Assembly: GCA_964504155.1 (NCBI GenBank)
Contig: CAZDCZ010000036.1
Location: 1 to 30,807 of the forward strand
Origin: CAZDCZ01 sp964504155
Lineage (GTDB): Bacteria > Bacteroidota > Bacteroidia > Bacteroidales > UBA12077
DNA: 30,807 nucleotides
Direction: 5' to 3'
Positions 14,672-23,726 of this stretch are shown piece by piece (positions within the stretch are counted from its first letter, which is position 1; the number at the start of each line of letters is the position of its first letter). Below the pieces are notes generated by a model that was not told the origin of the DNA, did no database searches, and worked only from the letters and a program-made list of their open reading frames with translations. Both the position numbers and the translations under genes were made by a program.

Positions 14672-17032
14672 ATGAAAACAATAAAACAAAATATATTATA
14701 CGGACTGGTAGTTCTTATAATTACAAGCATTACATCAATATCATATGCTCAAGAGATAACACATCCCGATAAGACATTATCGCCATATTTTTTGATTGAC
14801 AGTGATAATCCTGAAACAGATAAGCTTCCGTTAAAATCGACAGAAGCAAATGTTAACATAGCAGGAGTAATATCTGATGTGTTGATTACTCAGACATACA
14901 AAAACGAAGGAGATAATACTTTAGAAGCAATTTATGTTTTTCCGGCATCGACAAGAGCTGCAATTTACAGTATGAAGATGACAATAGGCGAAAGAGAAAT
15001 AATTGCTGTTATTCAGGAGAAAGATAAAGCACGACAAAATTACGAACAAGCTAAAGCCGAAGGAAAAACAACATCCTTACTCGAACAACACCGACCAAAT
15101 GTTTTTCAGATGAATGTTGCAAATATTTTACCCGGCGATATAATAAAAGTAGAGATGTCGTACACCGAATTATTAATCCCCGAAGATGGAATATACAAAT
15201 TCGTATATCCAACAGTTGTTGGTCCAAGATATTCGGATGGCACTTCCGAAGAGTTAAAACCAGGAAATAATTGGGTTTCGAATCCATATACAAAAGAAGG
15301 GATAAAACCTTTTTACACATTTAATATATCGGTAAATATTGATGCAGGAATTCCAATTGCCGAACTAAGAAGCACATCGCATGAAATTAACATTAACTAT
15401 AAATCGAAAAAATCGGCACAGATATTATTAAAAGACAATAATCAATTCGAAGGTAACAGGGATTTTATTCTTGAATATAAATTACGAGGAAACCGTATTG
15501 CATCAGGAGCTCTATTATTCGAAGGAAAAGATGAAAATTTCTTTCTTGCTATGATTCAGCCTCCCGATAATATTTCGAATAATATTATTCCTCCACGCGA
15601 ATATATCTTTATTGTCGATGTGTCGGGTTCTATGCATGGTTTTCCTCTTGATATCTCGAAAGAATTACTTCGCAATTTAATTGGGAAACTACGTCACAGC
15701 GACAAATTCAATGTTTTACTTTTTGCAAGCTCATCAAGAATATTATCAGAAAAATCGCTCCCTGCAACATCAGAAAATATTAACAAAGCAATAAACTTAA
15801 TAAATAATCAATCGGGAGGCGGAGGAACTCAATTGCTTCCTGCATTAAAAAGAGCTTTAGCTTTAAAAGGAACTGAAGACTATTCTCGAACATTTGTTAT
15901 TGCCACAGATGGATATGTTACTGTAGAAAAAGAAGCCTTCGAATTAATACGCAATAACTTATCGCAAGCAAATTTCTTTGCCTTTGGAATTGGCTCATCT
16001 GTAAATCGACATCTAATAGAAGGCCTTGCTCATGTAGGAATGGGAGAACCATTTATCATAACTCAAGCCAACGAAGCAAAAAAAGAAGCCGAAAAATTCA
16101 GGAAATATATCTCAAACCCAACTTTAACAAACATAGATGTTAAATATTCTGGTATTGAAACATACGATATAGAACCACTAAATGTACCTGACGTACTAGC
16201 CGAACGACCAGTAATTATTTTCGGAAAATATAAAGGTAAAGCAAATGGAAATATCAAAGTGTCGGGAACTACCGGAAATAATAGCTATTCGAAAACAATA
16301 GACTTAAATAAAATAAAAGCAAATAAAAAGAATATTGCTTTAAAATATTTATGGGCACGACAGAAAATTCGTTTATTAGATGATTATAGTAATCTTAGTA
16401 ATAATAACGAACACAAAGAAATGATAACATCTCTAGGTTTAAAATATAATTTACTTACTAACTATACTTCATTTATTGCTATCGATTCGGAGATAAGAAA
16501 CGAAACGGGGAATATAACAACCATAAATCAAGCATTACCACTACCTAAAGGTGTAAGCAATTATGCACTTGGAAGAAGCTATACTACATCGAGACAAAAA
16601 ATATATTCGAAACGTAATATAAAAGAATCGAGCCTAAATGTTGTCTGCGATCAAGTAAGTTTAACTATGGAAGATGAAGAAATATCAGAATCCCCGGCTA
16701 CTAAACCTGAAAATCGTTTGTTCTATATTGTAGAAAAGATGCCAACATTTAATGGGAATAATAAATTACTCGAGAAATTTATTACGAACAATCTGAGATA
16801 TCCGGATAAAGCGAGAGAATCGGGTATTGAAGGCACTGTTTATATCGAATTAGTAATAGACATTGATGGTTCTGTAATTGATATTAAAGTTCTGCGAGGA
16901 GTATTACCGGAACTCGACAATGAAGCTATCCGCTTAATAAAATTAACAAATAAAATGTGGACACCCGGAAAACAACAAGGGAAAAAGGTAAAAGTAAGAA
17001 AAGTTCTTCCAATAAAATTCACTCTAAGTTAA
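14672..17032 (+). CDS. VIT and von Willebrand A domain protein with C-terminal TonB domain
   Basis: A 786-residue exported protein with an unusual domain order. A signal peptide (about 1-26, ending AQ) is followed by a VIT domain (about 48-175) with the typical segments GDNTLEAIYVFP, EKDKARQNYEQAKAEG and EQHRPNVFQM. A von Willebrand A domain (about 310-480) holds a complete MIDAS motif DVSGS (Asp316, Ser318, Ser320) and TFVIATDGYVT. After a linker of about 200 residues a TonB_C-like domain closes the protein (about 685-786), with FITNNLRYPDKARESGIEG and WTPGKQQGKK. No membrane span follows, so it should be periplasmic or attached through partners. VIT-vWA proteins are usually adhesion or scaffold proteins. 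The TonB domain suggests docking to receptors or competition with TonB, which is inference. Confidence 0.85.
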   Translation: MKTIKQNILYGLVVLIITSITSISYAQEITHPDKTLSPYFLIDSDNPETDKLPLKSTEANVNIAGVISDVLITQTYKNEGDNTLEAIYVFPASTRAAIYSMKMTIGEREIIAVIQEKDKARQNYEQAKAEGKTTSLLEQHRPNVFQMNVANILPGDIIKVEMSYTELLIPEDGIYKFVYPTVVGPRYSDGTSEELKPGNNWVSNPYTKEGIKPFYTFNISVNIDAGIPIAELRSTSHEININYKSKKSAQILLKDNNQFEGNRDFILEYKLRGNRIASGALLFEGKDENFFLAMIQPPDNISNNIIPPREYIFIVDVSGSMHGFPLDISKELLRNLIGKLRHSDKFNVLLFASSSRILSEKSLPATSENINKAINLINNQSGGGGTQLLPALKRALALKGTEDYSRTFVIATDGYVTVEKEAFELIRNNLSQANFFAFGIGSSVNRHLIEGLAHVGMGEPFIITQANEAKKEAEKFRKYISNPTLTNIDVKYSGIETYDIEPLNVPDVLAERPVIIFGKYKGKANGNIKVSGTTGNNSYSKTIDLNKIKANKKNIALKYLWARQKIRLLDDYSNLSNNNEHKEMITSLGLKYNLLTNYTSFIAIDSEIRNETGNITTINQALPLPKGVSNYALGRSYTTSRQKIYSKRNIKESSLNVVCDQVSLTMEDEEISESPATKPENRLFYIVEKMPTFNGNNKLLEKFITNNLRYPDKARESGIEGTVYIELVIDIDGSVIDIKVLRGVLPELDNEAIRLIKLTNKMWTPGKQQGKKVKVRKVLPIKFTLS

Positions 17033-17039
17033 TCATTCA

Positions 17040-17082
17040 AATTTAAAGGTCTGCTTAAAATCAGTAAGCAGACCTTTAAATT
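17040..17082. terminator. Bidirectional terminator between VIT-vWA gene and VanZ gene
   Basis: An 18-base perfect hairpin: an arm ending AAAGGTCTGCTTA pairs with TAAGCAGACCTTT around the loop AAATCAG. The arm ends in A/T runs on both sides and lies between convergent genes. Confidence 0.88.
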
Positions 17083-17099
17083 TTTCAGGATATATATCT

Positions 17100-17483
17100 T
17101 CAAACTATAAGTCTTGGTAAAATAACGCCTAATATTACTCCAGTAGAATTTGCATATATGTCGTTAATATTAAATGCTCTTCCGGGGATATACAATTGAA
17201 TTGTTTCAAAAACAATTCCGGCAACAATACCCAGCAAAATAAATAATAGTGTTGATTTTTTACTAATTTTAAAATCCTTAGTCGATTTCCAATAAAAAAA
17301 TAACAAGGCAAGCACAAAATATACAACAAAATGCACAAAATAATCGAAAGCAATAATATAACCCGATTTTAATTCAATCTTAAGATTAGGAGTTTGTGGA
17401 AGAGAAGATGATACTATAATTATTACTAACCACAACCAGAATATTATTTGCGAATATTTTTTATACTTTAACAATACTTTCAT
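17100..17483 (-). CDS. VanZ-like membrane protein
   Basis: Small integral membrane protein with four predicted helices (about 12-28, 43-64, 76-93 and 107-124). The pattern is that of VanZ-like proteins: SSSLPQTP after the first helix, FDYFVHFVVYFVLALLFFYW in the second, and FETIQLYIPGRAFNINDIYANSTG before the last helix. At 127 residues it is the usual size. VanZ was named from a teicoplanin resistance cluster, but most chromosomal homologues have no known role, so resistance should not be inferred. It overlaps the upstream saccharopine dehydrogenase-like gene by one base in a TAATG junction and is the last gene of the minus-strand operon. Confidence 0.82.
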   Translation of the reverse strand: MKVLLKYKKYSQIIFWLWLVIIIVSSSLPQTPNLKIELKSGYIIAFDYFVHFVVYFVLALLFFYWKSTKDFKISKKSTLLFILLGIVAGIVFETIQLYIPGRAFNINDIYANSTGVILGVILPRLIV

Positions 17484-18607
17484 TATATATCTTCTTCGCT
17501 TAGTTTATATATTACATTTCTTTCTTCTAAATATTTTATAAGAAAGTTAAAATTTTTTTCTTTTTCGCCTAAAAACTCAGGCGGATTAACTCCAATTCGC
17601 TCGAAACCGGTTTCAAGCAGAAGATTTACAGCTGCTGTACAAGTATAACCCGTAGTGCGAGCCATCGAAGTAGTATTCGTTTCTATATCGTACTTATCGA
17701 ACAAATTATAAACAAAACGTTTCTTTTCGCCTTCAATAACAATTCGCATTATAGTAAATTCTTCTTCGCCTTCTTTTAGTTCCCATTTCGGAAATAATAA
17801 TTTCGAAGTAAGATCTATTGGTCTTATCATTTTCCCTTTAACATCAACTTCGTTATACGAAAAGAATCCACTCTCGCGCAATACTCTTAAATATTCAATA
17901 CATCCCGGATAGCGTAATGTTTTCTCTATCATATTTGGAATATTACTCATTGTTTTAATTAACGAACGTAAACCATCGGAGTTCCAAGCTTCTAAAGTCC
18001 CAACTTCATTAAACTGTAAATGTTCGGGTTCCGATAAAGCTTCTCGAATAATTAATTCGCTATTCTGTACATATCGTGCAGGACGAGTATATTCTTCAAT
18101 AACATCTATTGGCGAGAAAACTGCTTTATATTCGTATGGCCATTCACGCTTAACAGGCAAACCTCCAACATAACATTCGTAATTATCGACTTTTATTTTT
18201 TTATTATATCGACCTAAAATAATATTTCCCATTCCGGGAGCTACCCCACAATCGGCAATAATAGTAACATTATGTTTTTTTGCCAATTCATCTAATCCGA
18301 ACAAGTCTTCCGGGAAAAAAGAAATATCTACCATATTCTTTCCTGCAAGAATAGTTTGTTTACACGAGTCGTACCCCATCCATCCGGGTAAAGCACCAAC
18401 AACAATATCATAATCTTTAACTATTTCGCTTATTTTACCTTTTACGGAGAGATCTTCTTTTATTAATTTTATATCCTTATGCAATTTTAGCTTATCAAGA
18501 TTTTCTTGATTAAAATCAACTGAGCTTACATCATATTTTTTTACCAAATCGATAGCGATTGCCTTACCAACTAATCCTGCACCTAAAACAATAATTTTCT
18601 TTTTCAT
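17483..18607 (-). CDS. Saccharopine dehydrogenase family oxidoreductase
   Basis: NAD(P)-dependent oxidoreductase of the saccharopine/lysine dehydrogenase family. The N-terminal Rossmann fold begins with VLGAGLVG (7-14), followed by a beta-alpha unit ending in an acidic residue (SSVDF). DCGVAPGMGN (119-128) is a characteristic family block, and the C-terminal domain contains TTSMARTTGYTCTAAVNLLLE. At 374 residues it resembles L-lysine 6-dehydrogenase and related single-domain enzymes rather than the large bifunctional animal enzyme. The exact substrate, lysine, saccharopine or another amino acid, cannot be fixed. It sits between an exported cyclophilin and VanZ in a tightly packed operon, with no other amino acid gene nearby. 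Confidence 0.82.
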   Translation of the reverse strand: MKKKIIVLGAGLVGKAIAIDLVKKYDVSSVDFNQENLDKLKLHKDIKLIKEDLSVKGKISEIVKDYDIVVGALPGWMGYDSCKQTILAGKNMVDISFFPEDLFGLDELAKKHNVTIIADCGVAPGMGNIILGRYNKKIKVDNYECYVGGLPVKREWPYEYKAVFSPIDVIEEYTRPARYVQNSELIIREALSEPEHLQFNEVGTLEAWNSDGLRSLIKTMSNIPNMIEKTLRYPGCIEYLRVLRESGFFSYNEVDVKGKMIRPIDLTSKLLFPKWELKEGEEEFTIMRIVIEGEKKRFVYNLFDKYDIETNTTSMARTTGYTCTAAVNLLLETGFERIGVNPPEFLGEKEKNFNFLIKYLEERNVIYKLSEEDI

Positions 18608-18635
18608 AATTTCTGATTTTAATAGTTAAACTATT

Positions 18636-19259
18636 CTAATACTCAAAATAATAAAACTTCTTAATATCGTCTTTTTTTATCTCCGTAACATCTACTGTTA
18701 TTCTAACTTCGTGTATTAATTTGTTTCTTTTTGTAGTAGGTAAAGCTGCTATTTTATCAACAACTTCCATCCCACTCATAACCTGACCAAAAACGGTATA
18801 TTCTCCATCGAGATGATGCGCTCCGGCGCAACTCTGAATTATATAAAACTGTGTTCCGCTAGAACGTTTTTGAGGATTCTGTTGCACCCCTTTTCGTGCA
18901 GCACCAATTGCACCTCTTATATGCTTATGTTTTATTGAAGCTTCGGATGGTATAGTGCTTTGAATTATTGTTGGACTATAATTAATTGGTTTGTTACGTG
19001 TAGTAAAATCGCCTGTTTGTATCATGAAATTATTTATCACCCTATGGAAAATAATATGATTATATACACCGGCTTTTGCAAGTTTTATAAAGTTCGATTT
19101 ATGTGCAGGACAATCGTCAAAAAGCAATAATTTAATATTACCATAGGAAGTATTTATTGTAATCAAAAAATCAGTCTCTTTCTCTTCAATAGTTTCTTGA
19201 CAATAACTACTATTTAACGAAAATAAGATAATTGCTATTAATAACAATGTCCTTTTCAT
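18636..19259 (-). CDS. Peptidyl-prolyl cis-trans isomerase, cyclophilin type, exported
   Basis: Catalyses cis-trans isomerisation of prolyl bonds during folding of exported proteins. The N-terminus is a signal sequence (about 1-19) ending near Cys20, which might be lipidated although the lipobox is poor. The cyclophilin fold follows, with ITINTSYGNIKLLLF at its start, the catalytic FHRVINNFMIQTGD (71-84, catalytic arginine included), the GTQFYIIQS segment near 137, and the YTVFGQVMSGMEVVDKIA block. At 207 residues it is a normal single-domain bacterial cyclophilin. It lies 19 bases after nupC and 28 bases before the saccharopine dehydrogenase-like gene, so it is part of the same operon. Confidence 0.93.
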   Translation of the reverse strand: MKRTLLLIAIILFSLNSSYCQETIEEKETDFLITINTSYGNIKLLLFDDCPAHKSNFIKLAKAGVYNHIIFHRVINNFMIQTGDFTTRNKPINYSPTIIQSTIPSEASIKHKHIRGAIGAARKGVQQNPQKRSSGTQFYIIQSCAGAHHLDGEYTVFGQVMSGMEVVDKIAALPTTKRNKLIHEVRITVDVTEIKKDDIKKFYYFEY

Positions 19260-19278
19260 AAATTAATAGAATTTATTT

Positions 19279-20784
19279 TTAACCCAGAATCATACCAATA
19301 ATTGTTGCAGACATTAAAGATGCTAATGTTCCTGCAAGTAAAGCTCTTAATCCTAACTGCGATAATAATACTCGTTTTTTAGGTGCCAGCGATCCTATTC
19401 CTCCAATCTGAATACCAATAGAAGCAAAATTAGCAAAACCACAAAGCATATAAGTAGACATAATAATCGATTTCTGAGAAGCAAATGCGCCGGCTTCTTT
19501 CAAATCGGCGAGACTAACATAACCAATAAATTCGGTCATAATAATCTTCTCTCCCAGCATACGACCAACAAGGGTAATATCTTCCGACGCTACACCTAAT
19601 AACCACATTAAAGGAGCAAATAAATAACCTAAAATAAATTGTAATGATAATTCGTGATATTGACCATGAGTTACTCTAACAACAACTTCGTTTAAGGAAG
19701 TCCAATCTCCAATTTTTATAAAAACAAAATTAACCATTGCAATAAAAGCAATAAACACAAGTAACATTGCAGCCACATTAGCAGCTAGTTTTAATCCTTG
19801 AGTAGTACCATTAGAAATTGCATCGAGAACATTTTTGCCTATTTTATCTTGCGAAATCTCAACATTAGAATTTATTTTTTCTGTTTGAGGGACTATTATT
19901 TTAGAGATAACAACAACTCCGGGAGCAGCCATTATAGATGCTGCAAGTAAGTGTTTTGCGAAAATTAGACGCTGAACAGGATCGTCGCCACCTAAAAAGC
20001 TAATATATACAGCCAAAACACCACCGGCTAAGGTTGCCATTCCTCCAGACATAACAAGTAAAATCTCTGAACGATTCATCTTATCGATATATTCCTTAAT
20101 CATTAAAGGAGATTCTGTTTGACCAAGAAAAATATTCCCTGCAACCGACAAACTTTCGGCTCCCGATAATTTTAATACTCTACTCATTACCCATGCTAAT
20201 GCCCAAACTACTTTTTGAATTATTCCAAGGTAAAAAAGAACACTTGTTAAGGCCGAGAAAAATATTATGGTTGGCAATATTGTTACAGCAAAATTCATTA
20301 ATGGAGCTTCAATCTCTCCGGAAGAAAATGATTTAAATAAGAACTTTGTTCCCTCATTAGTAAAGTCTAAAATCTTTACAAACATTTTTCCAACAATTTC
20401 GAAGAAAGCCTGAATAAATGGAACTTCAAGAATTCCAATAGCGACTAAAACCTGTATCAGCAATCCTATTCCTACAACTCTCCAAGAAATTGCTTTTCGG
20501 TCGGTACTAAAAACATATGCTATACCAATAAGAACCATCATTCCCAACAATCCTCGTAAAATTCCAATAAAACTTAAACCTTCTCCTAAGTCTGCATTAA
20601 TAATTTTATTTCCATCGGCTAAACCATTCCCATTTGCCGTACTGTCAACTATAGTATCTTTAATAATAGAATTTTCTACAATAGTATCTTTTGTAACATT
20701 TACATCATTAGCTTTTGCAATAAAATATGTTGATGTTATGAAAAGTAGGAAAAACAAACTAGTAAAAACAATAATTTTTTTCAT
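19279..20784 (-). CDS. nupC: Concentrative nucleoside transporter (CNT family)
   Basis: Cation-coupled nucleoside importer of the inner membrane. Family hallmarks include the first gate region (about 80-115), GNIFLGQTESPLMIKEYIDKM (216-236) where the nucleoside and cation sites lie, MSGGMATLAGGVLAVY (about 244-259), and the C-terminal CGFANFASIGIQIGGIGSLAPKKR block. About ten membrane helices are predicted. The 501-residue length is above that of E. coli NupC because of an N-terminal extension. This extension has its own signal-like hydrophobic segment (4-24) and a Thr/Asp-rich stretch (KDTIVENSIIKDTIVDST), a variation seen in Bacteroidota. It is the probable head of an operon with the cyclophilin and downstream genes. 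The gene symbol denotes family only. Confidence 0.88.
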   Translation of the reverse strand: MKKIIVFTSLFFLLFITSTYFIAKANDVNVTKDTIVENSIIKDTIVDSTANGNGLADGNKIINADLGEGLSFIGILRGLLGMMVLIGIAYVFSTDRKAISWRVVGIGLLIQVLVAIGILEVPFIQAFFEIVGKMFVKILDFTNEGTKFLFKSFSSGEIEAPLMNFAVTILPTIIFFSALTSVLFYLGIIQKVVWALAWVMSRVLKLSGAESLSVAGNIFLGQTESPLMIKEYIDKMNRSEILLVMSGGMATLAGGVLAVYISFLGGDDPVQRLIFAKHLLAASIMAAPGVVVISKIIVPQTEKINSNVEISQDKIGKNVLDAISNGTTQGLKLAANVAAMLLVFIAFIAMVNFVFIKIGDWTSLNEVVVRVTHGQYHELSLQFILGYLFAPLMWLLGVASEDITLVGRMLGEKIIMTEFIGYVSLADLKEAGAFASQKSIIMSTYMLCGFANFASIGIQIGGIGSLAPKKRVLLSQLGLRALLAGTLASLMSATIIGMILG

Positions 20785-20909
20785 TTTTATCTTTTAATTT
20801 TAGGTTACTATTAGAAACTGTACATAATTTTTTTAACGACTTTTTTCGAATAATAATATAATGCCATAAAGAAATTAAAAATATAGGAAAGTTAATAATA
20901 ATAGAGTAA

Positions 20910-21509
20910 CTATTTTTTTCTTCTTTCTATTTCATCACGAATAATCGATGCTTTTTCGTAATCTTCCTTCTTAATTGCATCTTCAAGTAATTTTTCAAGC
21001 TCTTCTATGTTATACTCTGTATATCCAATAACATCTTCAACATCAGGCTTCTCTTCTTCTTTTTCTTTATCAGAGTTTAAATTATCATGTTCATCTTCGA
21101 TATCAATAACTATCCCCGATTTCTGTAATATTTCTTCGGTAGAATAAATAGGACATGAAAATCTTAAAGCCAAAGCAATAGCATCAGAAGTACGAGAGTC
21201 TATTATTACATCCTTTCCTCCATTATTACAAACAAGTTTCGAATAAAATACTCCTTCTTCTAATCTATATATCATAACTTCTTTTAAAATTATTTTAAAA
21301 GAAGTCGCAAAATTCATAAATAAATCATGTGTTAATGGTCTGGGAGGTTTCAATCCTTCTAATTGTATAGCAATAGCCTGAGCTTCAAACCCTCCAATAA
21401 TTATAGGGATTCTTCTTTCTCCATTTTCTTCAGTTAAAACTAATGCATAGGCTCCTGTTTGAGTCTGGCTATATGATATTCCAAGTACATTTAATTTTAT
21501 CTTGCTCAT
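20910..21509 (-). CDS. Bifunctional nuclease (DUF151) family protein with UVR motif
   Basis: The N-terminal part (about 1-135) is a BFN/DUF151 domain, recognisable from RRIPIIIGGFEAQAIAIQLEG, a PRPLTHDLFMNF block and the conserved SRTSDAIALALRFSCPIYST segment. Members have been reported to have DNase and RNase activity in plants and occur widely in bacteria with unclear roles. An acidic linker (SDKEKEEEKPDVED) leads to a C-terminal UVR-type helical hairpin (about 168-199, EELEKLLEDAIKKEDYEKASIIRDEI), the motif that UvrB and UvrC use to contact each other. At 199 residues it is complete for the Bacteroidota form. It lies 125 bases upstream of nupC, so it may be a separate unit or the operon head. 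Confidence 0.85.
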   Translation of the reverse strand: MSKIKLNVLGISYSQTQTGAYALVLTEENGERRIPIIIGGFEAQAIAIQLEGLKPPRPLTHDLFMNFATSFKIILKEVMIYRLEEGVFYSKLVCNNGGKDVIIDSRTSDAIALALRFSCPIYSTEEILQKSGIVIDIEDEHDNLNSDKEKEEEKPDVEDVIGYTEYNIEELEKLLEDAIKKEDYEKASIIRDEIERRKK

Positions 21510-21691
21510 AAATATTTGCTAGAATAGAAAAGAAAATTTCAGATTACCTTTACATGAAAGATAATTATAGCAATAATAATATTTTCTTCTTTAAAAAAAA
21601 AGATAAACCTTAAATTATTTTTAATTAGTATTTCTAATATAAGCCATGCTGCTCAAGCTGTTATTAACTTGTAATTAAATACATACAATAG

Positions 21692-21713
21692 CTTATAATT
21701 ATTAAATTATAAG
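21692..21713. repeat. AT-rich inverted repeat upstream of mutA
   Basis: Perfect 9-base arms CTTATAATT and AATTATAAG with an ATTA spacer. It might be an operator in the divergent region, but in DNA this AT-rich such dyads also arise by chance. Confidence 0.25.
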
Positions 21714-21773
21714 TATATTTTATTTATAAAACTTAAATCATAATTATTCATGTTAAAAATCATGCTATATATA

Positions 21774-21803
21774 TTTGTTTTATACATAAATGATATAATT
21801 TTG
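21774..21803 (+). promoter_or_regulatory. Promoter of the mutA-mutB operon
   Basis: TTTG at 21774-21777 and TAATTTTG at 21796-21803 with an 18-base spacer, an excellent match to the Bacteroidota TTTG-N19-TAnnTTTG consensus. The predicted transcript begins near 21810, about 20 bases before the mutA ATG. Confidence 0.65.
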
Positions 21804-21830
21804 CATTTATTATTAATCATATAATTTGTT

Positions 21831-23684
21831 ATGACAAATAAAACAAAAGAAACAAAATTATTCAAAGAATTTCCTCCCATATCAACACAAGAATGGGAAG
21901 ATAAAATAAAACAAGACCTTAAGGGTGCTGACTATGACAGAAAGCTCATATGGAAGACAATTGAAGGTTTTAATGTTAAGCCATATTATCGTTCCGAAGA
22001 CTTAAAAAACCTTAAGCATCTTTCTTACTTACCCGGTGAATTCCCTTATGTAAGAGGAAACAAAACAAACAATAATAATTGGCATGTAAGACAGGATATT
22101 ATTGTTACCGATATTGAAGAAGCTAATAAAAAAGCTATTGATATATTAACTAAAGGTGTCGATTCAATAGCATTTATCGTTAGAGATAAAGAAGAACTTA
22201 GATTTAACGATATTTCTACCTTATTAAAAGATATAGATTTAAATATCACTGAAATTAATTTTGTTGGTGCTATGCACGCTCAAACAATAATTAATTACAT
22301 TAAAGAAAATAATTTAACTACTATCAATGGTTCTGTAGATTTCGATCCATTAGCAAAGTTAATTTCGACAGGTAATTTTTGTGCATCTGAAGACAAAGTT
22401 TTAAATCTTGCAAATGAAATCATAAAAACATCACGTGAGCTTAAAAACTTCAGAACTATTGGAGTAAATGGAGAACTATTTAACCATGCAGGAGCATCAA
22501 TAGTTCAAGAATTAGCCTTTGCTCTTTCTATGGGGAATCATTATCTAGCAAATCTTTCTTCAAATAAAATTGACGAAATAGCTTCTAAAATGAAATTCAC
22601 TTTTGGTATCAGCTCGAATTATTTCATGGAAATAGCAAAATTCAGAGCAGCCAGAATGTTATGGGCTAAGATAGTTGAAGCATATGGATTAGAAAATAAG
22701 GAATCGGCAAAGATGAATATCCATGCCATCACTTCTCAATGGAATCAAACAATTTTCGATCCTTATGTTAATACACTAAGAGGGACAACAGAATCGATGT
22801 CTGCTACTATTGCCGGAGTAGATTCATTATCGGTAACACCATTTAATGTTTCATTCGAAGAAGCTTCGGAATTCTCTGAGAGAATTGCTCGTAACACACA
22901 AATAATTCTAAAAGAAGAATCGTATTTCGATAAAATAGTTGACCCTGCGGGAGGTTCTTATTATATAGAAAACCTAACAAATTCTATTGCAGAGAATGCT
23001 TGGGAATTATTCAAAGAAATTGAAAATAAAAACGGATTTAGTGCTGCCTTTAAAGCCGGTATTATTCAAGAAAAAATTAAAGAAACTGCAAATAAACGTA
23101 ATCTAAACATTGCTACTCGCAAAGAAATATTCCTTGGAACAAATCAATATCCTAATGCCTTAGAAAAAAAAGATAAAGACTTTGACATAAACTCTATTTT
23201 TACTGATAATAAAAAAGATGACAATACTATTGCAGAGCCACTTAACTTATATAGAGGACCTCAAGAAATAGAGCTTTTACGTTTAAAAACCGAAAAAAAC
23301 AATACGACTCCAAAAGTGTTCTTATTTAATATTGGAGATATAACAATGCGTAAAGCAAGAGCAGGGTTTTCGTCAGGATTTTTTGCATGTGCAGGTTTCG
23401 ATATTATTGATAATAATGGTTTCGAAACTGTTGACGAAGGTATTAAAGAAGCTAAAGAAAATAAAGCCGATATTATTGTTATCTGTAGTTCCGATGCCGA
23501 ATATACTGAATTAGCACCTGAAATTTTTAATAAACTGAATAAAGAAGCAATAATTGTTGTTGCAGGTTATCCAAAAGCTATTATCGACGACTTAAAAGCT
23601 GCAGGGATTAAACACTTTATTCATGTTAAGTCAAATTTATTAGATACTTTAAGTGGATTTCAAAAAGAATTAGGAATAGAATAA
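21831..23684 (+). CDS. mutA: Methylmalonyl-CoA mutase, small subunit
   Basis: Non-catalytic partner of the heterodimeric, B12-dependent methylmalonyl-CoA mutase that interconverts succinyl-CoA and (R)-methylmalonyl-CoA in the propionate pathway. The N-terminal TIM-barrel part (about 30-480) keeps family blocks such as GNHYLANL, FRAARMLWAKIVEAYG and DPAGGSYYIENL. The C-terminal flavodoxin-like part (about 490-617) lacks the D-x-H-x2-G cobalamin motif; NIGDITMRKARAGFSSGFFA lies in the corresponding area. This loss is normal for the small subunit. At 617 residues it is full length. mutB follows after 42 bases on the same strand. Confidence 0.94.
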   Translation: MTNKTKETKLFKEFPPISTQEWEDKIKQDLKGADYDRKLIWKTIEGFNVKPYYRSEDLKNLKHLSYLPGEFPYVRGNKTNNNNWHVRQDIIVTDIEEANKKAIDILTKGVDSIAFIVRDKEELRFNDISTLLKDIDLNITEINFVGAMHAQTIINYIKENNLTTINGSVDFDPLAKLISTGNFCASEDKVLNLANEIIKTSRELKNFRTIGVNGELFNHAGASIVQELAFALSMGNHYLANLSSNKIDEIASKMKFTFGISSNYFMEIAKFRAARMLWAKIVEAYGLENKESAKMNIHAITSQWNQTIFDPYVNTLRGTTESMSATIAGVDSLSVTPFNVSFEEASEFSERIARNTQIILKEESYFDKIVDPAGGSYYIENLTNSIAENAWELFKEIENKNGFSAAFKAGIIQEKIKETANKRNLNIATRKEIFLGTNQYPNALEKKDKDFDINSIFTDNKKDDNTIAEPLNLYRGPQEIELLRLKTEKNNTTPKVFLFNIGDITMRKARAGFSSGFFACAGFDIIDNNGFETVDEGIKEAKENKADIIVICSSDAEYTELAPEIFNKLNKEAIIVVAGYPKAIIDDLKAAGIKHFIHVKSNLLDTLSGFQKELGIE

Positions 23685-23726
23685 TATCATTAATTCTTTT
23701 TATTATATAAATTCAAAAAACAAGAT

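Larger units (their letters stand above)
21510..21830. other. Divergent intergenic region, BFN gene and mutA
   Basis: These 321 bases between divergent genes contain no coding region. The right end holds a good promoter for mutA (listed separately). A 9-base inverted repeat, CTTATAATT and AATTATAAG (21692-21700 and 21705-21713), is the only clear dyad, but it is nearly all A/T. I see no cobalamin riboswitch, which would have been plausible upstream of a B12-dependent enzyme. Confidence 0.6.

Noticed and set aside
17100..17483. VanZ as a glycopeptide resistance determinant
   Set aside because: VanZ-like membrane proteins are widespread without resistance functions, and no van ligase or dehydrogenase genes are nearby.
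21510..21830. Cobalamin riboswitch upstream of mutA
   Set aside because: No B12-box-like GCCACTG segment or GC-rich helices are seen. A consensus promoter lies 20-60 bases before the start, leaving no room for such a leader.
21831..23684. MutA as a broken catalytic mutase because it lacks the cobalamin motif
   Set aside because: Loss of the D-x-H-x2-G motif is normal in the small subunit of heterodimeric methylmalonyl-CoA mutase; the catalytic copy is mutB.
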